Shown: piece by piece, positions 52,571-62,215 of the stretch
Position numbering within the stretch: position 1 is the first letter of the stretch
Layout of the letters: each line of letters begins with the position of its first letter
DNA from: Thermocladium modestius JCM 10088
GTDB lineage: Archaea > Thermoproteota > Thermoprotei > Thermoproteales > Thermocladiaceae
Assembly (NCBI GenBank): GCA_001315925.1
Contig: BBBF01000002.1
Coordinates: 59,439 to 123,438, forward strand
Length of the DNA: 64,000 bases
Direction: 5' to 3'
Translations under genes and position numbers: made by a program
Notes under the pieces: generated by a model
What the model saw: only the letters and a program-made list of their open reading frames with translations
The model's database searches: none
What the model was told of the DNA's origin: nothing

Positions 52571-52872
52571 ATGATAGATATAGGCAGGGAATTGCAGGTC
52601 GTGCTGAATACAGCAAGATTGCAATTGGGAGCAATCGAGCCATGAAAACTATTATAAATGGAAGCGCTAAGTTGGCAATACTGGCCGCTAATGCGCCGGC
52701 TGAGATAAGGCAGGAAGTGGAGTACTACGCCAATCTGAATAGAACCCCCCCAGTATTCGTGTATCCCGGTTCCAGTTGGGAGTTGGGGGCTGCCATGCGT
52801 AAGCCGTATAAGGTGGCCTTGCTCGCCGTGTTGGAGCCGGGCGAGAGCAATATACTGGAATTGATAAGGTGA
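52571..52872 (+). CDS. rpl30e: Large-subunit ribosomal protein eL30
   Basis: About 100 residues. MIDIGRELQVVLNTGKIAIG then SNRAMKTIINGSAKLAILAA, EVEYYANLNRTPVFVYPGSS and WELGAAMRKPYKVALLAVLE: a complete L30e/L7Ae-fold ribosomal protein. One base (a G in AACAGGC) is missing near 52610, shifting the frame. TATA-like AAAAGTTTTTAAG at 52527-52539 is about 30 bases upstream, the spacing inflated by a 7-G run. In many Crenarchaeota this gene precedes nusA, as here. The 126 bases before it hold no supported gene. Confidence 0.92.
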
Positions 52873-53318
52873 TCGCGGTGCCGAACATAGTTATAACTGA
52901 GGAGGAATTGCGATATGCCGCATTATTCGAGAGCATAACGGGAATAACTCCAAGGGATACCATAATAGATGACAAGTACAATAGGGTGATCTTCATCGTA
53001 GACAAGAACTTCGCTCCCCCCCTGGCGGTTGGGAAGAACGGCATCAACATACGAAGGCTCAGGGAGCACTTGGGCAAGGACGCGGAGGTCGTGGAGTACG
53101 GCGAGACCCCCCCGGAGGACTTCATAAGGAATGCGCTGTATCCAGCTAAGATAACCAGCATAAAGATAACCAAGCTGCCGAGCGATGGCAAGGTAGCCAT
53201 TGCAACCGTGTCGGAGGACGAGAAGGCGGTGGCGATAGGAAAGAACGGCAAGAACATAAATAGGGCAATACTGTTGGCCAAGAGGTACTTCGACATAGAA
53301 TCCATTAAATTAACATAG
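52869..53318 (+). CDS. nusA: NusA-like transcription factor, two KH domains
   Basis: 149 residues, frame intact. ITEEELRYAALFESITGITP, then KH1 IFIVDKNFAPPLAVGKNGIN with IRRLREHLGKDAEVVEYGE, and KH2 ATVSEDEKAVAIGKNGKNIN with RAILLAKRYFDIESI; both contain the GxxG loop (GKNG). It is the short archaeal NusA lacking the RNA-polymerase-binding domain of bacteria. The GTG start overlaps the eL30 stop by four bases (GTGA). Genes for eL30 and NusA usually sit by rpoA and rps12; those lie elsewhere or are not in this window. Confidence 0.93.
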   Translation: MIAVPNIVITEEELRYAALFESITGITPRDTIIDDKYNRVIFIVDKNFAPPLAVGKNGINIRRLREHLGKDAEVVEYGETPPEDFIRNALYPAKITSIKITKLPSDGKVAIATVSEDEKAVAIGKNGKNINRAILLAKRYFDIESIKLT

Positions 53319-53390
53319 AATTATCGGCGCTCCCCGTTTATTGCTGGGAAAATCGCAAGAAGCTTAAAAGGATTCGGCGGTTTCAGTGGC

Positions 53391-53619
53391 ATGGAGCACG
53401 TGGTTCAGCATGTATTAACGGTGCTTCAATTCAATTCAGCTGTTAGCAGGGAGCGCTCCATTAAGGTGAGGGATTTGGCTAGGATGGCCGGGATTGGCGA
53501 GGATGAGTTGGCTAGAATGTTGAGGGATCTGCGGGGGTTATGGATATGTTGAATTAATAGATGATTCCGTGTACTTGACTAGGAAGGGCATGATGCGGGT
53601 TATAAGCAAGTTCTCGTAG
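53391..53619 (+). CDS. Small winged-helix DNA-binding protein
   Basis: About 76 residues. MEHVVQHVLTVLQFNSAVSR, SIKVRDLARMAGIGEDELAR, MLRDLRGYGYVELIDDSVYL and TRKGMMRVISKFS follow the helix-helix-helix-wing pattern of archaeal one-domain winged-helix regulators. The wing is restored by reading four G instead of five near 53537. TATA-like AGCTTAAAAGG at 53361-53371 gives a leaderless ATG at 53391. Its role is unknown; it sits between nusA and glycosyltransferase genes. Confidence 0.65.
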
Positions 53620-53627
53620 CGCTGACG

Positions 53628-54273
53628 ATGAGTTCCGCTCGGGTTAACTTATTAAACCAAGAACGCCTAAACAGAAGCGTGAGCAGATCTGTGGCTTTAT
53701 TTTCCTGGGAGTACCCGCTTCCTAATAGCTTCATCACGGATTTAGGCTATTTGGTTAGCTCCATAGCGAGTGGGCTGCGTGCCATCGGCTTGGATGTTCA
53801 CGTGGTGGTTCCTGGCAATGGGGATGACAGCGATGATAGGTTGGGCATAGATGTGTTGAGGCTGGGCATGGACGTGAGGGATCACCCCCCCAACGTGATA
53901 GCGTACGGGCTCTCCCTTCCCGCGCAAATTGCTAAGAAGCTTCCCTACCTGTTGGGAAAGCGGGTTGACGTGGTGCATGGATTTGAGTGGGGCGGTTGCT
54001 TAATGGCCTTGGCGTACAAGTTATTGTTCGGCGGCTCCAAGTTGATCTGCAGCGTCCTCTCCACGGAGTACGAGAGAGGAGACCCGCGGTCCTCTAACTT
54101 GAGCGCATCAATAGCAAGCATCGAGGAATACGTGTTCTCCCAGAGCGATGAATTATTGATACACAGCAAGCCGGCTCACTCCTCCATGTCATCCAATTAC
54201 ACAATAAAGTCCCCCCATGCTGGCCGTGGAGGATGCTCCCCTCGACACCATACTTGAGGTGTATGCTTTATGA
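53628..54273 (+). CDS. GT-B glycosyltransferase, N-terminal half only
   Basis: About 212 residues. LFSWEYPLPNSFITDLGYLV then SSIASGLRAIGLDVHVVVPG and VDVVHGFEWGGCLMALAYKL are the N-terminal Rossmann domain of GT4/GT5 proteins. The corrected C-terminus is SPMLAVEDAPLDTILEVYAL. The nucleotide-sugar-binding C-terminal domain is absent, so alone it should not be catalytic. Its stop overlaps the start of a complete GT4 gene (ATGA), whose first residues share SWEYP. It may act with the complete enzyme, or bind an acceptor. Frame break at the C run near 54213. Confidence 0.65.
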
Positions 54274-55462
54274 AGGTGCTTCACTTGAGTTGGGAGTACC
54301 CCCCCCAAACATTGTGGGGGGGGCCTCGGCCGCCACGTCTATTACCTAACGAAGGAATTGGCGAAGTTGGGAATAGACGTAGTCGTCATTACAATAAATT
54401 ACGGATACGAGGAGGTGGAGGAGGAGGTCAACGGCGTTAACGTGATTCGAGTTAATCCATTTAAGATAAAGGTTCTGGATTTCATCTCGTGGGTCCACTC
54501 GTTCAATCTTGAGATGCTCAAGCGCGCCTCCCAACTCCTCCCCCGCTGGAGACCAGATATAATACACGTGCACGACTGGCTCACCGCGCCCAGCGGGGGG
54601 GTTCCGTTGAAGCACGCCGCCAAGGCTCCATTAATAGCGACCGTTCACGCCACTGAGCATGGAAGGAGAGGCGGCTTGAGGTCCCCCTGAGTCCAAGCAC
54701 ATACATGAGTGGGAGTGGTTGATGTCGTTCGAGGCTTGGCGGTTGATAGCTTGCAGCAATTACATGAGGGATGAAGTGGTGAAGGTGCTGGGCGCTCCCC
54801 CCCACAACAAGATATCGGTGATACCCAACGGCGTTGCGGGCGAGCTTCTGGATTTCAAGGTGGATTGGAGCAAGAGGAGGAACTACGCATATGATTGGGA
54901 GAAGATAGTGGTGTTCTTTGGAAGAATGGTTTACGAGAAGGGCCCCCCCGATAAGGTTCTGGAGGCGTTCAGGAAATTGCTTGGAAGGAGGCAGGACGTC
55001 AAGTTGATAATGATCGGGGATGGTCCCATGTATGAATACCTAGCCAATGCGGCGAGGGACTTGGGCAGCAAGGTCTACTTAGCGGGCAGGCTGCCGGACG
55101 AGGACCTATACAGCGTGGTCGGCATGGCTGACGTCGTTACGTTGCCGAGCAGGTACGAGCTTCGGAATAAGCGTGCTGGAGGGAATGGCGCTGGGCAGGG
55201 CAGTGATAGGGCCGAACCGCGGGGGGGGCCGGCGGAGATAATTCAGAACATGGTTAACGGGATAACGGTGGATCCCGAGGACTCCGATGCATTGGCCAAC
55301 GACATGGACCTGCTGCTCGGGGGGGATGAGGGAAGGAGGAGGTATATTGGCGGCAACGCCAGGCGAACGGTGCTGGATAAGTATCGCTGGGACCTAGTAG
55401 CCAAGAGCACGGCTGAACTTTATGCCCAAGTGGTGGAGGAGAGAAAGAGAACGGTTTGGTGA
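54270..55462 (+). CDS. GT4-family glycosyltransferase
   Basis: About 395 residues. MKVLHLSWEYPPNIVGGLGR then VYYLTKELAKLGIDVVVITI, PDIIHVHDWLTAPSG, ISVIPNGVAGELLDF, IVVFFGRMVYEKGPDKVLEA, VKLIMIGDGPMYEYLANAA and the C-terminal E-x7-E region (RYEPFGISVLEGMALG, recovered with a frame change near 55160). This retaining GT-B enzyme transfers sugar from an NDP-sugar, perhaps for glycogen, trehalose or surface glycans. Breaks also at 54301-54325, 54685 and others. Its TGA begins a palindromic element. Confidence 0.88.
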
Positions 55463-55504
55463 TAAAGGACAAACCTCGCCCTTTAGGGCCGGGGGGAGGA
55501 GGTC
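55460..55504 (+). repeat. Palindromic element, copy e
   Basis: Complete copy that starts with the stop codon of the GT4 gene: TGATAAAGGACAAACCTC, GCCCTTTAGGGC, CGGGGGGAGGAGGTC. It differs from copy c3 mainly in the loop and one inserted C. It lies in the gap between convergent genes (the NAD synthetase ends at 55507). Confidence 0.8.
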
Positions 55505-55506
55505 GG

Positions 55507-56361
55507 TTAGCCCTCCTTGTTCAGCGGCATGCGCCAATCCAATCCCACCGTCCTAAGGCCAATCCTGGGTATTGGAGGCATTCTCCTCTTGTGCTCGCTG
55601 TTGATAACTCTCTTCCAAACCGCCATCACTGCCGACTCGGGCTTGCCCGTTGCCTTCACGGCTTCCTCGGGAGTCATCCTGAGGTCGACCAATGCATGGA
55701 GTATTACATCCACGTCGTCGTAGCTGACCCCCCCAGCTCTCCCTCCGCCGTCTGGCCCTCCCACAATCTCGGGCTGGAGGGCTTCATGGCTATGTCTTGA
55801 GGCACTCCCAACGCGATGCCCAATCGCCTCACTTGGCCCTTATACACATCGCCTATTGGAAGCAAGTCGACGCCGCCATCGCCATACTTGGTGAAGTATC
55901 CTATAAGTATCTCGCTTTTGTCGCCGGTTCCCATAACCATCATGTTGAACCTATTCGCGAAGTAGTAGAGTATTGTCATCCTGGCCCTGGGAAGGATGTT
56001 TCCATTGGCCAGCCTATCCGAGGGGGAGAAGACGGGGATTGCCTTAGTTATGGCATCCCTAATCCCGTCCACGGGCACCTCGTAGTACTTGATGCCAAGC
56101 ATCTGGGCCAGCCTCCTCGCGTCATCCACGTCCAGCTTCGGCGTGGCCATTGACGGCATTATCACTCCAATCACGTTATTGGCTCCAAGTGCCTTCACCG
56201 ATAACGCCGCGGTCACGCTGGAATCCACTCCCCCCCGCTCAGACCTATCACTGCTCCGCTTGCCCCCCCGCGTCCCTTACGTAGGATGAAATGAAGCCTA
56301 TTATCCTGTTTATTATATAATCGTAGTCCACATTCAACAATTTATCCATTGTTAAGGACAT
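55507..56361 (-). CDS. nadE: NAD synthetase
   Basis: About 280 residues. MSLTMDKLLNVDYDYIINRI, the PP-loop VIGLSGGVDSSVTAALSVKA (ATP pyrophosphatase), MPSMATPKLDVDDARRLAQM, MGTGDKSEILIGYFTKYGDG and LPIGDVYKGQVRRLG. It is the ammonia-dependent form without glutaminase domain, converting deamido-NAD to NAD. C-terminal YDDVDVILHALVDLRMTPEE and AVWKRVINSEHKRRMPPIPR are as in archaeal NadE. Frames break at 56274, 56234 and around 55740-55790. ATG 56361 is about 27 bases after ATCTTTATAAACTG; ATG 56349 is in frame. Confidence 0.92.
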
Positions 56362-56386
56362 AATTCACGCTGGGAATCGCCGCAGT

Positions 56387-58105
56387 TTATAAAGATACTC
56401 GGAAACACGGCTTGGAAGCATCAAGCGGATTCTCTTCCCTGCCCCCCCTCATCTCGCCTAGCCTATTAATTAGGGACTTCACGTCGTCATTGCTTAGCTT
56501 CCTGAACAGCGGGTGAACGTTGCTTGCCTTGATGATTCCAATGGATTCATAAGCCGAGCTCCACTTAATTTTGGACGCATCCATGCCGAGCATGGCCCAT
56601 AGCTCGCCCATTTTGGCGGGCATTACGGGATACAGCGATACTCCGAGTGCCTTAACCATTACGACGGCATTAGCGAGCGCAATCGAGGCATCGGTTTGCT
56701 CCAATTTCCACGGCTGCACCTCGTTTAGGTATTTATTGCCGATCCTGCTATCTCGACCGCCGACAAGAGGGCGTCCTTCAACTCGATGTTCTCGTAATGC
56801 CTCGCGCTCGCCTCGAATGCCTTCATTGCCTCCCTCACCTCCTCCTCCCTTGCCTCTCCATCATTGACTTCCCGCTTGGCGATCAGCGTGAGCACCCTGT
56901 GTATGAAGTTGCCCACAGTATCGTTTAGCGTGGAGTTGATCACCTCGGCGAACTGGCTCCAGGAGAAGTTGGAGTCCCTGTTCTCCGGCCTGGTCATTAT
57001 CAAGAAGAACCTCCAATAATCCGCGGGGGGGAGGAGCTTTATGGCCTCATCTATCCAAATCCCCCCCACTCCTTGGCTCTTGGAGAACTTCATTCCCTCG
57101 TACAGTAGGTACTCCGTGGATGATGTGGACCAAGGCATTACGTAGCTCGCGCGTCGCCATTAATAGTGCGGGCAATAGGATGACGTGGAACGGTATGTTA
57201 TCCTTTCCTATGAAGAACACGACGCGGGTATCTTGGTTCATCCAGTACCTCCTCCACTCATCACTGCCGTTGAAGTACTCTATCACTGCTGATACATAGC
57301 CCAGCACGGCCTCGAACCACACGTAGATTGTCTTGCCCTCAGCGCCGGGGAAGGGGGGGGCGGGTATGCCCCCCCACTTGTTGTCCCTAGTTATTGCGCG
57401 CGGCCTCAACCCCTCTTTCAGCATAGCCAGGCTCATCTGCTTCGCATTAGGTGACAGATTGTTATTTCCCTCCACGTACCTCCTAACATCGTCCTCCAGC
57501 TTGCGTAGATCCAGGTACCAGTGAGTGGTGCTCCTCCACTCGGGCTTAGCCCCCCGCATATAGCGCATTTGGGCTCCAGCAGCAGCCTTGGCTCCAGCAA
57601 TCTTCCGCAGTTCTCACATTGATCCCCCCCCTGGCCTTATCGTACCCGCAGTAGGGGCACGTGCCTATTATGAACCTATCTGGAAGGTATATCTTATCGC
57701 GGGGGCAGTACGGTACTTCCTCATCCTTGGTGAAGACATACCCATTTTCATAGATCTTGAGGAAGAAACCCCTCACGAATTCCTTATGCACGTCGCTCTC
57801 CGTCCTAGTATAGTTATCGAAGCTTATTTCCCACTCCTTGAAGAGGTTCTTTATGGTTGCGTGCATTTCATCCGTCAACTTACGCGGCTCCACTCCCTGC
57901 TTCATCGCCTCCACCTCTATTGGGGGGGTTCCATGCTCGTCGCTCCCGCTCACAAAGAGGACATCATCCCCCCTCAGCCTCAGATACCTGGCGAAGACGT
58001 CGGCGGACAGCACAGATCCAATCATATTTCCAAGGTGGGGGGGAATGCTATATATGTATGGCCATGCCGATGCCACTATCCATCTTCGTCTTATTCCATT
58101 TCCAT
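56387..58105 (-). CDS. metG: Methionyl-tRNA synthetase
   Basis: About 565 residues. [20 protein letters not shown] has the HIGH motif (HLGN); [20 protein letters not shown]; zinc knuckle [13 protein letters not shown] with [30 protein letters not shown] as [31 protein letters not shown]. The anticodon helical domain is present and the dimerisation C-terminal domain is absent, as in many archaea. Frames break near 58097 (right after the start), 58038, 57620-57545, 57360, 57120 and 56750. Its promoter has AAATTTATATAGG at about 58137. Start between 58099 and 58105 is uncertain. Confidence 0.93.
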
Positions 58106-58216
58106 TAGGGTCCCGCTCTCCCCCCTATTGCTCCCTATATAAATTTATCTTGCCAAGCATTAAGGGAATCTGCGCTCAAAACTGTTTAAGAATTTCAATT
58201 CAAAATTGAAGAGATT

Positions 58217-58354
58217 ATGCCCGGGGTTTCAGGAATTGTGATGGCAGTGGCTCTGGACGAGCGGTTCACGGGCCAGTGGGTGCTCGACATCCCTGGTCCA
58301 CTTCATGTGGATGGGAAGCCCATCGCAAGGATGGAGCGGCTCATGGCTCCATGA
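58217..58354 (+). CDS. 45-residue leaderless ORF
   Basis: ATG 58217 opens MPGVSGIVMAVALDERFTGQ, then WVLDIPGPLHVDGKPIAR, ending TGA 58352-58354. A TATA-like CTGTTTAAGAATTTC at 58181-58195 is about 27 bases upstream, so a leaderless transcript would start exactly at this ATG. The ORF overlaps the 3' end of the convergent gene by 14 bases. No family is recognised. Coding is supported by the promoter spacing and by balanced codon use, but the length is too short for more. Confidence 0.4.
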   Translation: MPGVSGIVMAVALDERFTGQWVLDIPGPLHVDGKPIARMERLMAP

Positions 58355-58901
58355 TGGACCTAACGAATGAGAATAGCCTATGCGCTCCGTATTTGTCCGA
58401 CATGAATTCTATTAATTTATTCATGTAATCAATGCATGATGTCGAACCCAGCTTCATTTCTTGTATTTGTCTCATAATTAAGGTCAAATTAAATCTATCG
58501 TATTCGCCGATGAATGTAGAGGCCATTTCCAAGCCGGCCTCCTCGTACTCCTCGCCGAAGCGGTCGCATAGCATCTTGCTCATAGTGAATCCATCCACGC
58601 TTCTCTCGTGTAGGGATAGATATATTATTATGGAGGCCACATCGCTTATGGTCAGGTTCATCTTGGCTGACAATAACTTAAGCGAGTTCAATGTACGGAT
58701 ATCAGTCTTCAAGTGGTACCTAACCCTATTGTTGCCCGATTTAATTGCGATGCATGCGGGGGGGTCTCCCTCTATGGCTGCATTCAATATAGTTCCAGCC
58801 TCCTCGCTTCTAAGGAACCGCCTCAATATGCCGGATATACATGCTTCCCCGACCTCTTCATAGAGTCCTCTAGGCACGTATATCGTGGTGTTCCTTAGCA
58901 T
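58341..58901 (-). CDS. Hypothetical protein
   Basis: 186 residues, intact. MLRNTTIYVPRGLYEEVGEA then GILRRFLRSEEAGTILNAAI, LNSLKLLSAKMNLTISDVAS and MSKMLCDRFGEEYEEAGLEM. Mostly helical. The opening looks like a ribbon-helix-helix-type strand followed by helices (TTIYVPRGLYEEV), so a DNA-binding role is possible but not shown. A TATA-like GTTTAAAAATCG about 30 bases before the ATG supports expression. No named family is recognised. Confidence 0.55.
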   Translation of the reverse strand: MLRNTTIYVPRGLYEEVGEACISGILRRFLRSEEAGTILNAAIEGDPPACIAIKSGNNRVRYHLKTDIRTLNSLKLLSAKMNLTISDVASIIIYLSLHERSVDGFTMSKMLCDRFGEEYEEAGLEMASTFIGEYDRFNLTLIMRQIQEMKLGSTSCIDYMNKLIEFMSDKYGAHRLFSFVRSIMEP

Positions 58902-59136
58902 TAATCAATTCCTGAAAATCGATTTTTAAACATTATCAATTTGAGGATTTCGTGCTCATGGTAATTATTGTTCAATTATAAATAAAATACCATGATATAA
59001 ATGAATATTGGCTCCCTTTCTTGAAGGCCTCATTTCAGATCCACCGCCCCTACTTACGGCGAACGATGGAGATCCATAACAATGAATAGAGCGAGATCTT
59101 CATCAACGCGGCACTCACTATCTTGGAAACGGCTCC

Positions 59137-59943
59137 CTAGAGGATCCTCACCTTCGCCCTTGCAAAGGAATCCTTATTCAACTTATAAACCTCGTCTATT
59201 AATCGTACCTTGAAGGATGCCGGTCCATCGGAGCCCTCCACGCGGTCTCAGCCGCCACCTCGAATGCGACCAATCCCTCTATGGCTGCCTTAAAGGGGGG
59301 GTCCCTACTCGTCGCTAGGAAGCTGGACATCACGGAGCCCAACATGCAGCCGCTGCCGGTCACCAATTGAAGCATGGGGGTTCCGTTCATTACCTCCGCC
59401 CGCTGCTTTAAGTTGGACACGTGATCCACGGGCCCCCCCGTCGCCACGGTGGTTGCCCCCCCGAACTCCCGCGCCACCAAGTCCACCACATCCATTTCCG
59501 CCTCCCCCCCCAGCGAGTCGACTCCCTTAGTGAGACCCGACCTTCCCGCGAGCGCCATTATCTCCCCCCCTCCGTTTCCCTTGACGATGGATATCTCAAC
59601 CTCGGCGAGAATCCTCCTCGCCGTCTCCGTCCTTAGCCGCGAGGCTCCTGCCCCCCCCACCGGATCCAGGAGGACAGGCACGCCGTTCTTATTAGCTGCC
59701 CTTCCTGCCATTAACATGGACTCTATCCATTCCCTATCCAGTTCCTATGTTTATATAAAGGGCTCCAGCAATGGAGACCAGCTCCTCCACCTCCTCCGCT
59801 GCGTGGGCCATTATGGGAGATGCTCCTAGGGCCAATGTTATGTTGGCTGCGTCGTTCATTGCTACGAAGTTCATCAAGTGGTGAATGAGCGGTTTACGCC
59901 GCCTCAGTTCCTCCAGGTCATTCCAATAATCTATGGAATTCAT
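59137..59943 (-). CDS. thiM: Hydroxyethylthiazole kinase
   Basis: About 268 residues. [84 protein letters not shown] and the catalytic-loop [18 protein letters not shown], all ThiM marks. It phosphorylates the thiazole alcohol for thiamine synthesis or salvage. TPP is the cofactor of IorA in this window. Frames break at about 59742 and 59222; the corrected tail ends [10 protein letters not shown] at TAG 59137-59139. No TPP riboswitch was seen upstream; 59944-60033 holds only an A/T-rich promoter. Confidence 0.9.
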
Positions 59944-60033
59944 ATCAAATAAAATGATTATCAGAGACTAAATAAATCTTGCCCCCGAAAAAATGGAAAA
60001 ACATATTAAGGGGGGGAGGCAATAAAGCACCCC

Positions 60034-60315
60034 ATGTTAGATGCAGCTGGATTACTGAATTACGCGGTGAAGTACACGGTGGACGCGTACTACTTATTGG
60101 TCAACTTCATAACCTACCTATTGCAATCCACGGTCTTCAAGGCGGATCCCATACTTGCCACCCAGTACGGCCAAGCCTTGACTCTCCTAATATCGCTGAC
60201 CGCGATATACATAATACTCGTTTTCGTGTCCTCGCTCAAGAAGCTGGTGGGCGTCATAATAGGACTGGGTTGGTTATTGGTGATAGTGGCAATGGTTCTC
60301 TCCATAATTCACTGA
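60034..60315 (+). CDS. Small two-span membrane protein
   Basis: 93 residues. MLDAAGLLNYAVKYTVDAYY then VNFITYLLQSTVFKADPI is amphipathic; two membrane spans follow, LTLLISLTAIYIILVFVSSL and KLVGVIIGLGWLLVIVAM. No charged motif suggests catalysis. A TATA-like ACATATTAAG lies just over 25 bases upstream, with a 7-G run between. Small membrane proteins of this type are common and unassigned in Crenarchaeota. Confidence 0.6.
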   Translation: MLDAAGLLNYAVKYTVDAYYLLVNFITYLLQSTVFKADPILATQYGQALTLLISLTAIYIILVFVSSLKKLVGVIIGLGWLLVIVAMVLSIIH

Positions 60316-60364
60316 GGCCGCTGGGGGTAAAAGGTATTTATAGGCAGAGGCGCTCATTGGGCCG

Positions 60365-61276
60365 ATGATAAGGGTAGCCGGCAGGGGTTCCAAGCTCTCC
60401 TTGATACAGATGGAAATAGCCATTAAGGCGTTGAAGGAGGTAGTAAAGGACGACTTCGAGATTAAGGTGATTAGGACGAGGGGAGACTCGGAGGTGGAGA
60501 GGCCGCTGTATGAGTTGGGAGGCAAGTTTATTCGAGGCGGAGGTCAATAGGGCAGTTCTAAGGGGGGAGGCGGACATAGCGGTTCACAGCTTGAAGGATA
60601 TTCCAGCTCAATTGAGCGAGGGCCTGGTCATAGCAATGGTGACGGAGAGGCTGGATCCCAGGGACGCCGTCGTGTCCAAGGTCGGTTTCGGGATCAGGGA
60701 GCTGCCCGCGGGCTCCAGGGTAGGCACGTCAAGCCTAAGGAGGAGGGGGGGTTCGCGTTGGCCGTGAGGAGGGACATAGAGATCTTGCCGACCAGGGGGG
60801 GAAACGTGGATACAAGGTTGAGGAAGCTGTATGGGGGGAGTTCGACGCGTTGATAATGGCAATGGCCGGTCTATACAGGCTGGGGGTCTCCGGCTACTCC
60901 GTGGTTCCCATCTCACTGGAGGACATGCCCCCCCCTGCGCCGGGGCAGGGAATAATAGCTGTGGTGGCACGGAGGGACAGCCCCCCCCTCCTTCCCTATC
61001 TGAGGAGGGCCAGCCATGCAGAGACCAGCGCCGCAGCGGCCGCGGAGCGGGCCTTCCTAGAGGAATCTGGGGGCCGGCTGCCACGTTCCTCTCGGCGGCG
61101 TGGCGTTGGTGGATGGAGATAGGTTAACGTTCATGCGGGGGGGCCGTGGGGGGGGTGGATGGGGGGGATGGGAAGATAATGGTGACGGAGGAATCCCCCG
61201 CTTCACGATGCTGAGGAGGCGGGCAGGAGGGCGGCTAGATCCATAATGGCGAGGGCTAGAGAGGAGGGGGGGCTAA
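60365..61276 (+). CDS. hemC: Porphobilinogen deaminase (hydroxymethylbilane synthase)
   Basis: About 300 residues. [49 protein letters not shown] then [11 protein letters not shown] (catalytic-Asp region), [10 protein letters not shown] and [17 protein letters not shown], and [14 protein letters not shown]. The dipyrromethane Cys should lie in the late region [14 protein letters not shown], which is recovered after a frame change near 61070. It makes the linear tetrapyrrole for sirohaem, haem or cobalamin; no other hem genes are adjacent. Frames break at 60526, 60745-60755, 60795, 60835, 61070 and after 61140. TATA-like GTATTTATAGGC is upstream. Confidence 0.92.
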
Positions 61277-61309
61277 ATTTATATTGAGGGGGGGAAAGCC
61301 GATGAAGTT

Positions 61310-62215
61310 ATGCCTCAATCCTTGGAGGCCTCCATCAAGGAGGCCGTTAAGAAAATAGTCAAGGAGGCCAGCATTGGCCCCCCCGCCCTCGACGTTAAGG
61401 ATGCATTGCAGAAGGGACTGGACGTGGAGGTTAAGGAGGCCAGCAGGAATCAATTAAGGGCAATTCTGAGAAACGTGGAATTAGCGCGGGAAAATCAGGC
61501 AGCGGTGTGCCAGGACACGGGGGCTACCCAATTTCTTCGTTAGGTTAGGGGATGATTTTCCAATAAGAAGCAAGCTGGTGGATATACTGGCCAGCGCAGT
61601 GGCTGAGGTGACGGCCGAGGTACCGTTGAGACCCAACACCGTGGATCCCGTGGAGGAGAGGAATCCAGGCAATAATACGGGCGTCCACATTCCCTGGATA
61701 GACATGGAGCTCGTGCCGGGGGACTTCGCGGAGATAACCTACGTGCCCAAGGGAGGAGGAACCGAGCTTCCAAGCAGGGGATTCGTGATACCGCCGGGCA
61801 ATGCTTGGGAGAAGCTTCCCAAGCTGGTTTTAGACGCCGTGGTGGAGGCGGGCCCCCCCATCCCCCCCTGCCCCCCCCAGTTATAGTGGGCGTGGGAATT
61901 GGAGGAACGGTGGAGATGGCCACCAAGCTAGCCAAGAGAGCCGCCACCCTGAGGCCCGTGGGGTCCCGTAATGCCAATGCCAAGATAGCCGCGTTGGAGG
62001 ACGAGTTGTTGAAGGCCATAAACAAGCTGGGCATAGGCCCCCACGGGACTGGAGGGACGGTGACTGCCTTGGATGTTCACGTGGAGTATGGGTACAGGCA
62101 CCCGGCCACCTTCGCCATAGGGATAGTATTCAGCTGCTGGGCCACGAGGAGGAGCACCGTCTTAATTCACTCCGATGGCAGGTATGAATTTATGCCCAAC
62201 CCGAGGTGGTTCTAA
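61310..62215 (+). CDS. Class I fumarate hydratase, alpha subunit
   Basis: About 300 residues. VELARENQAAVCQDTGATQF (first Fe-S Cys), TVDPVEERNPGNNTGVHIPW, ITYVPKGGGTELPSR, and CPPVIVGVGIGGTVEMATKL (second Cys, recovered after two C-run corrections near 61855-61877), GIGPHGTGGTVTALDVHVEY. A third Cys lies in FSCWATRRS. With the beta subunit it hydrates fumarate to malate, or is a tartrate-dehydratase relative, using a labile [4Fe-4S]. Frame breaks at about 61535 and 61855. It lies 34 bases after hemC with its own TAAATTTATA box, which overlaps the hemC stop. Confidence 0.88.

Noticed and set aside
61256..61453. Minus-strand frame over the hemC/fumarase junction
   Set aside because: It overlaps two well-supported plus-strand genes and lacks any recognisable motif.
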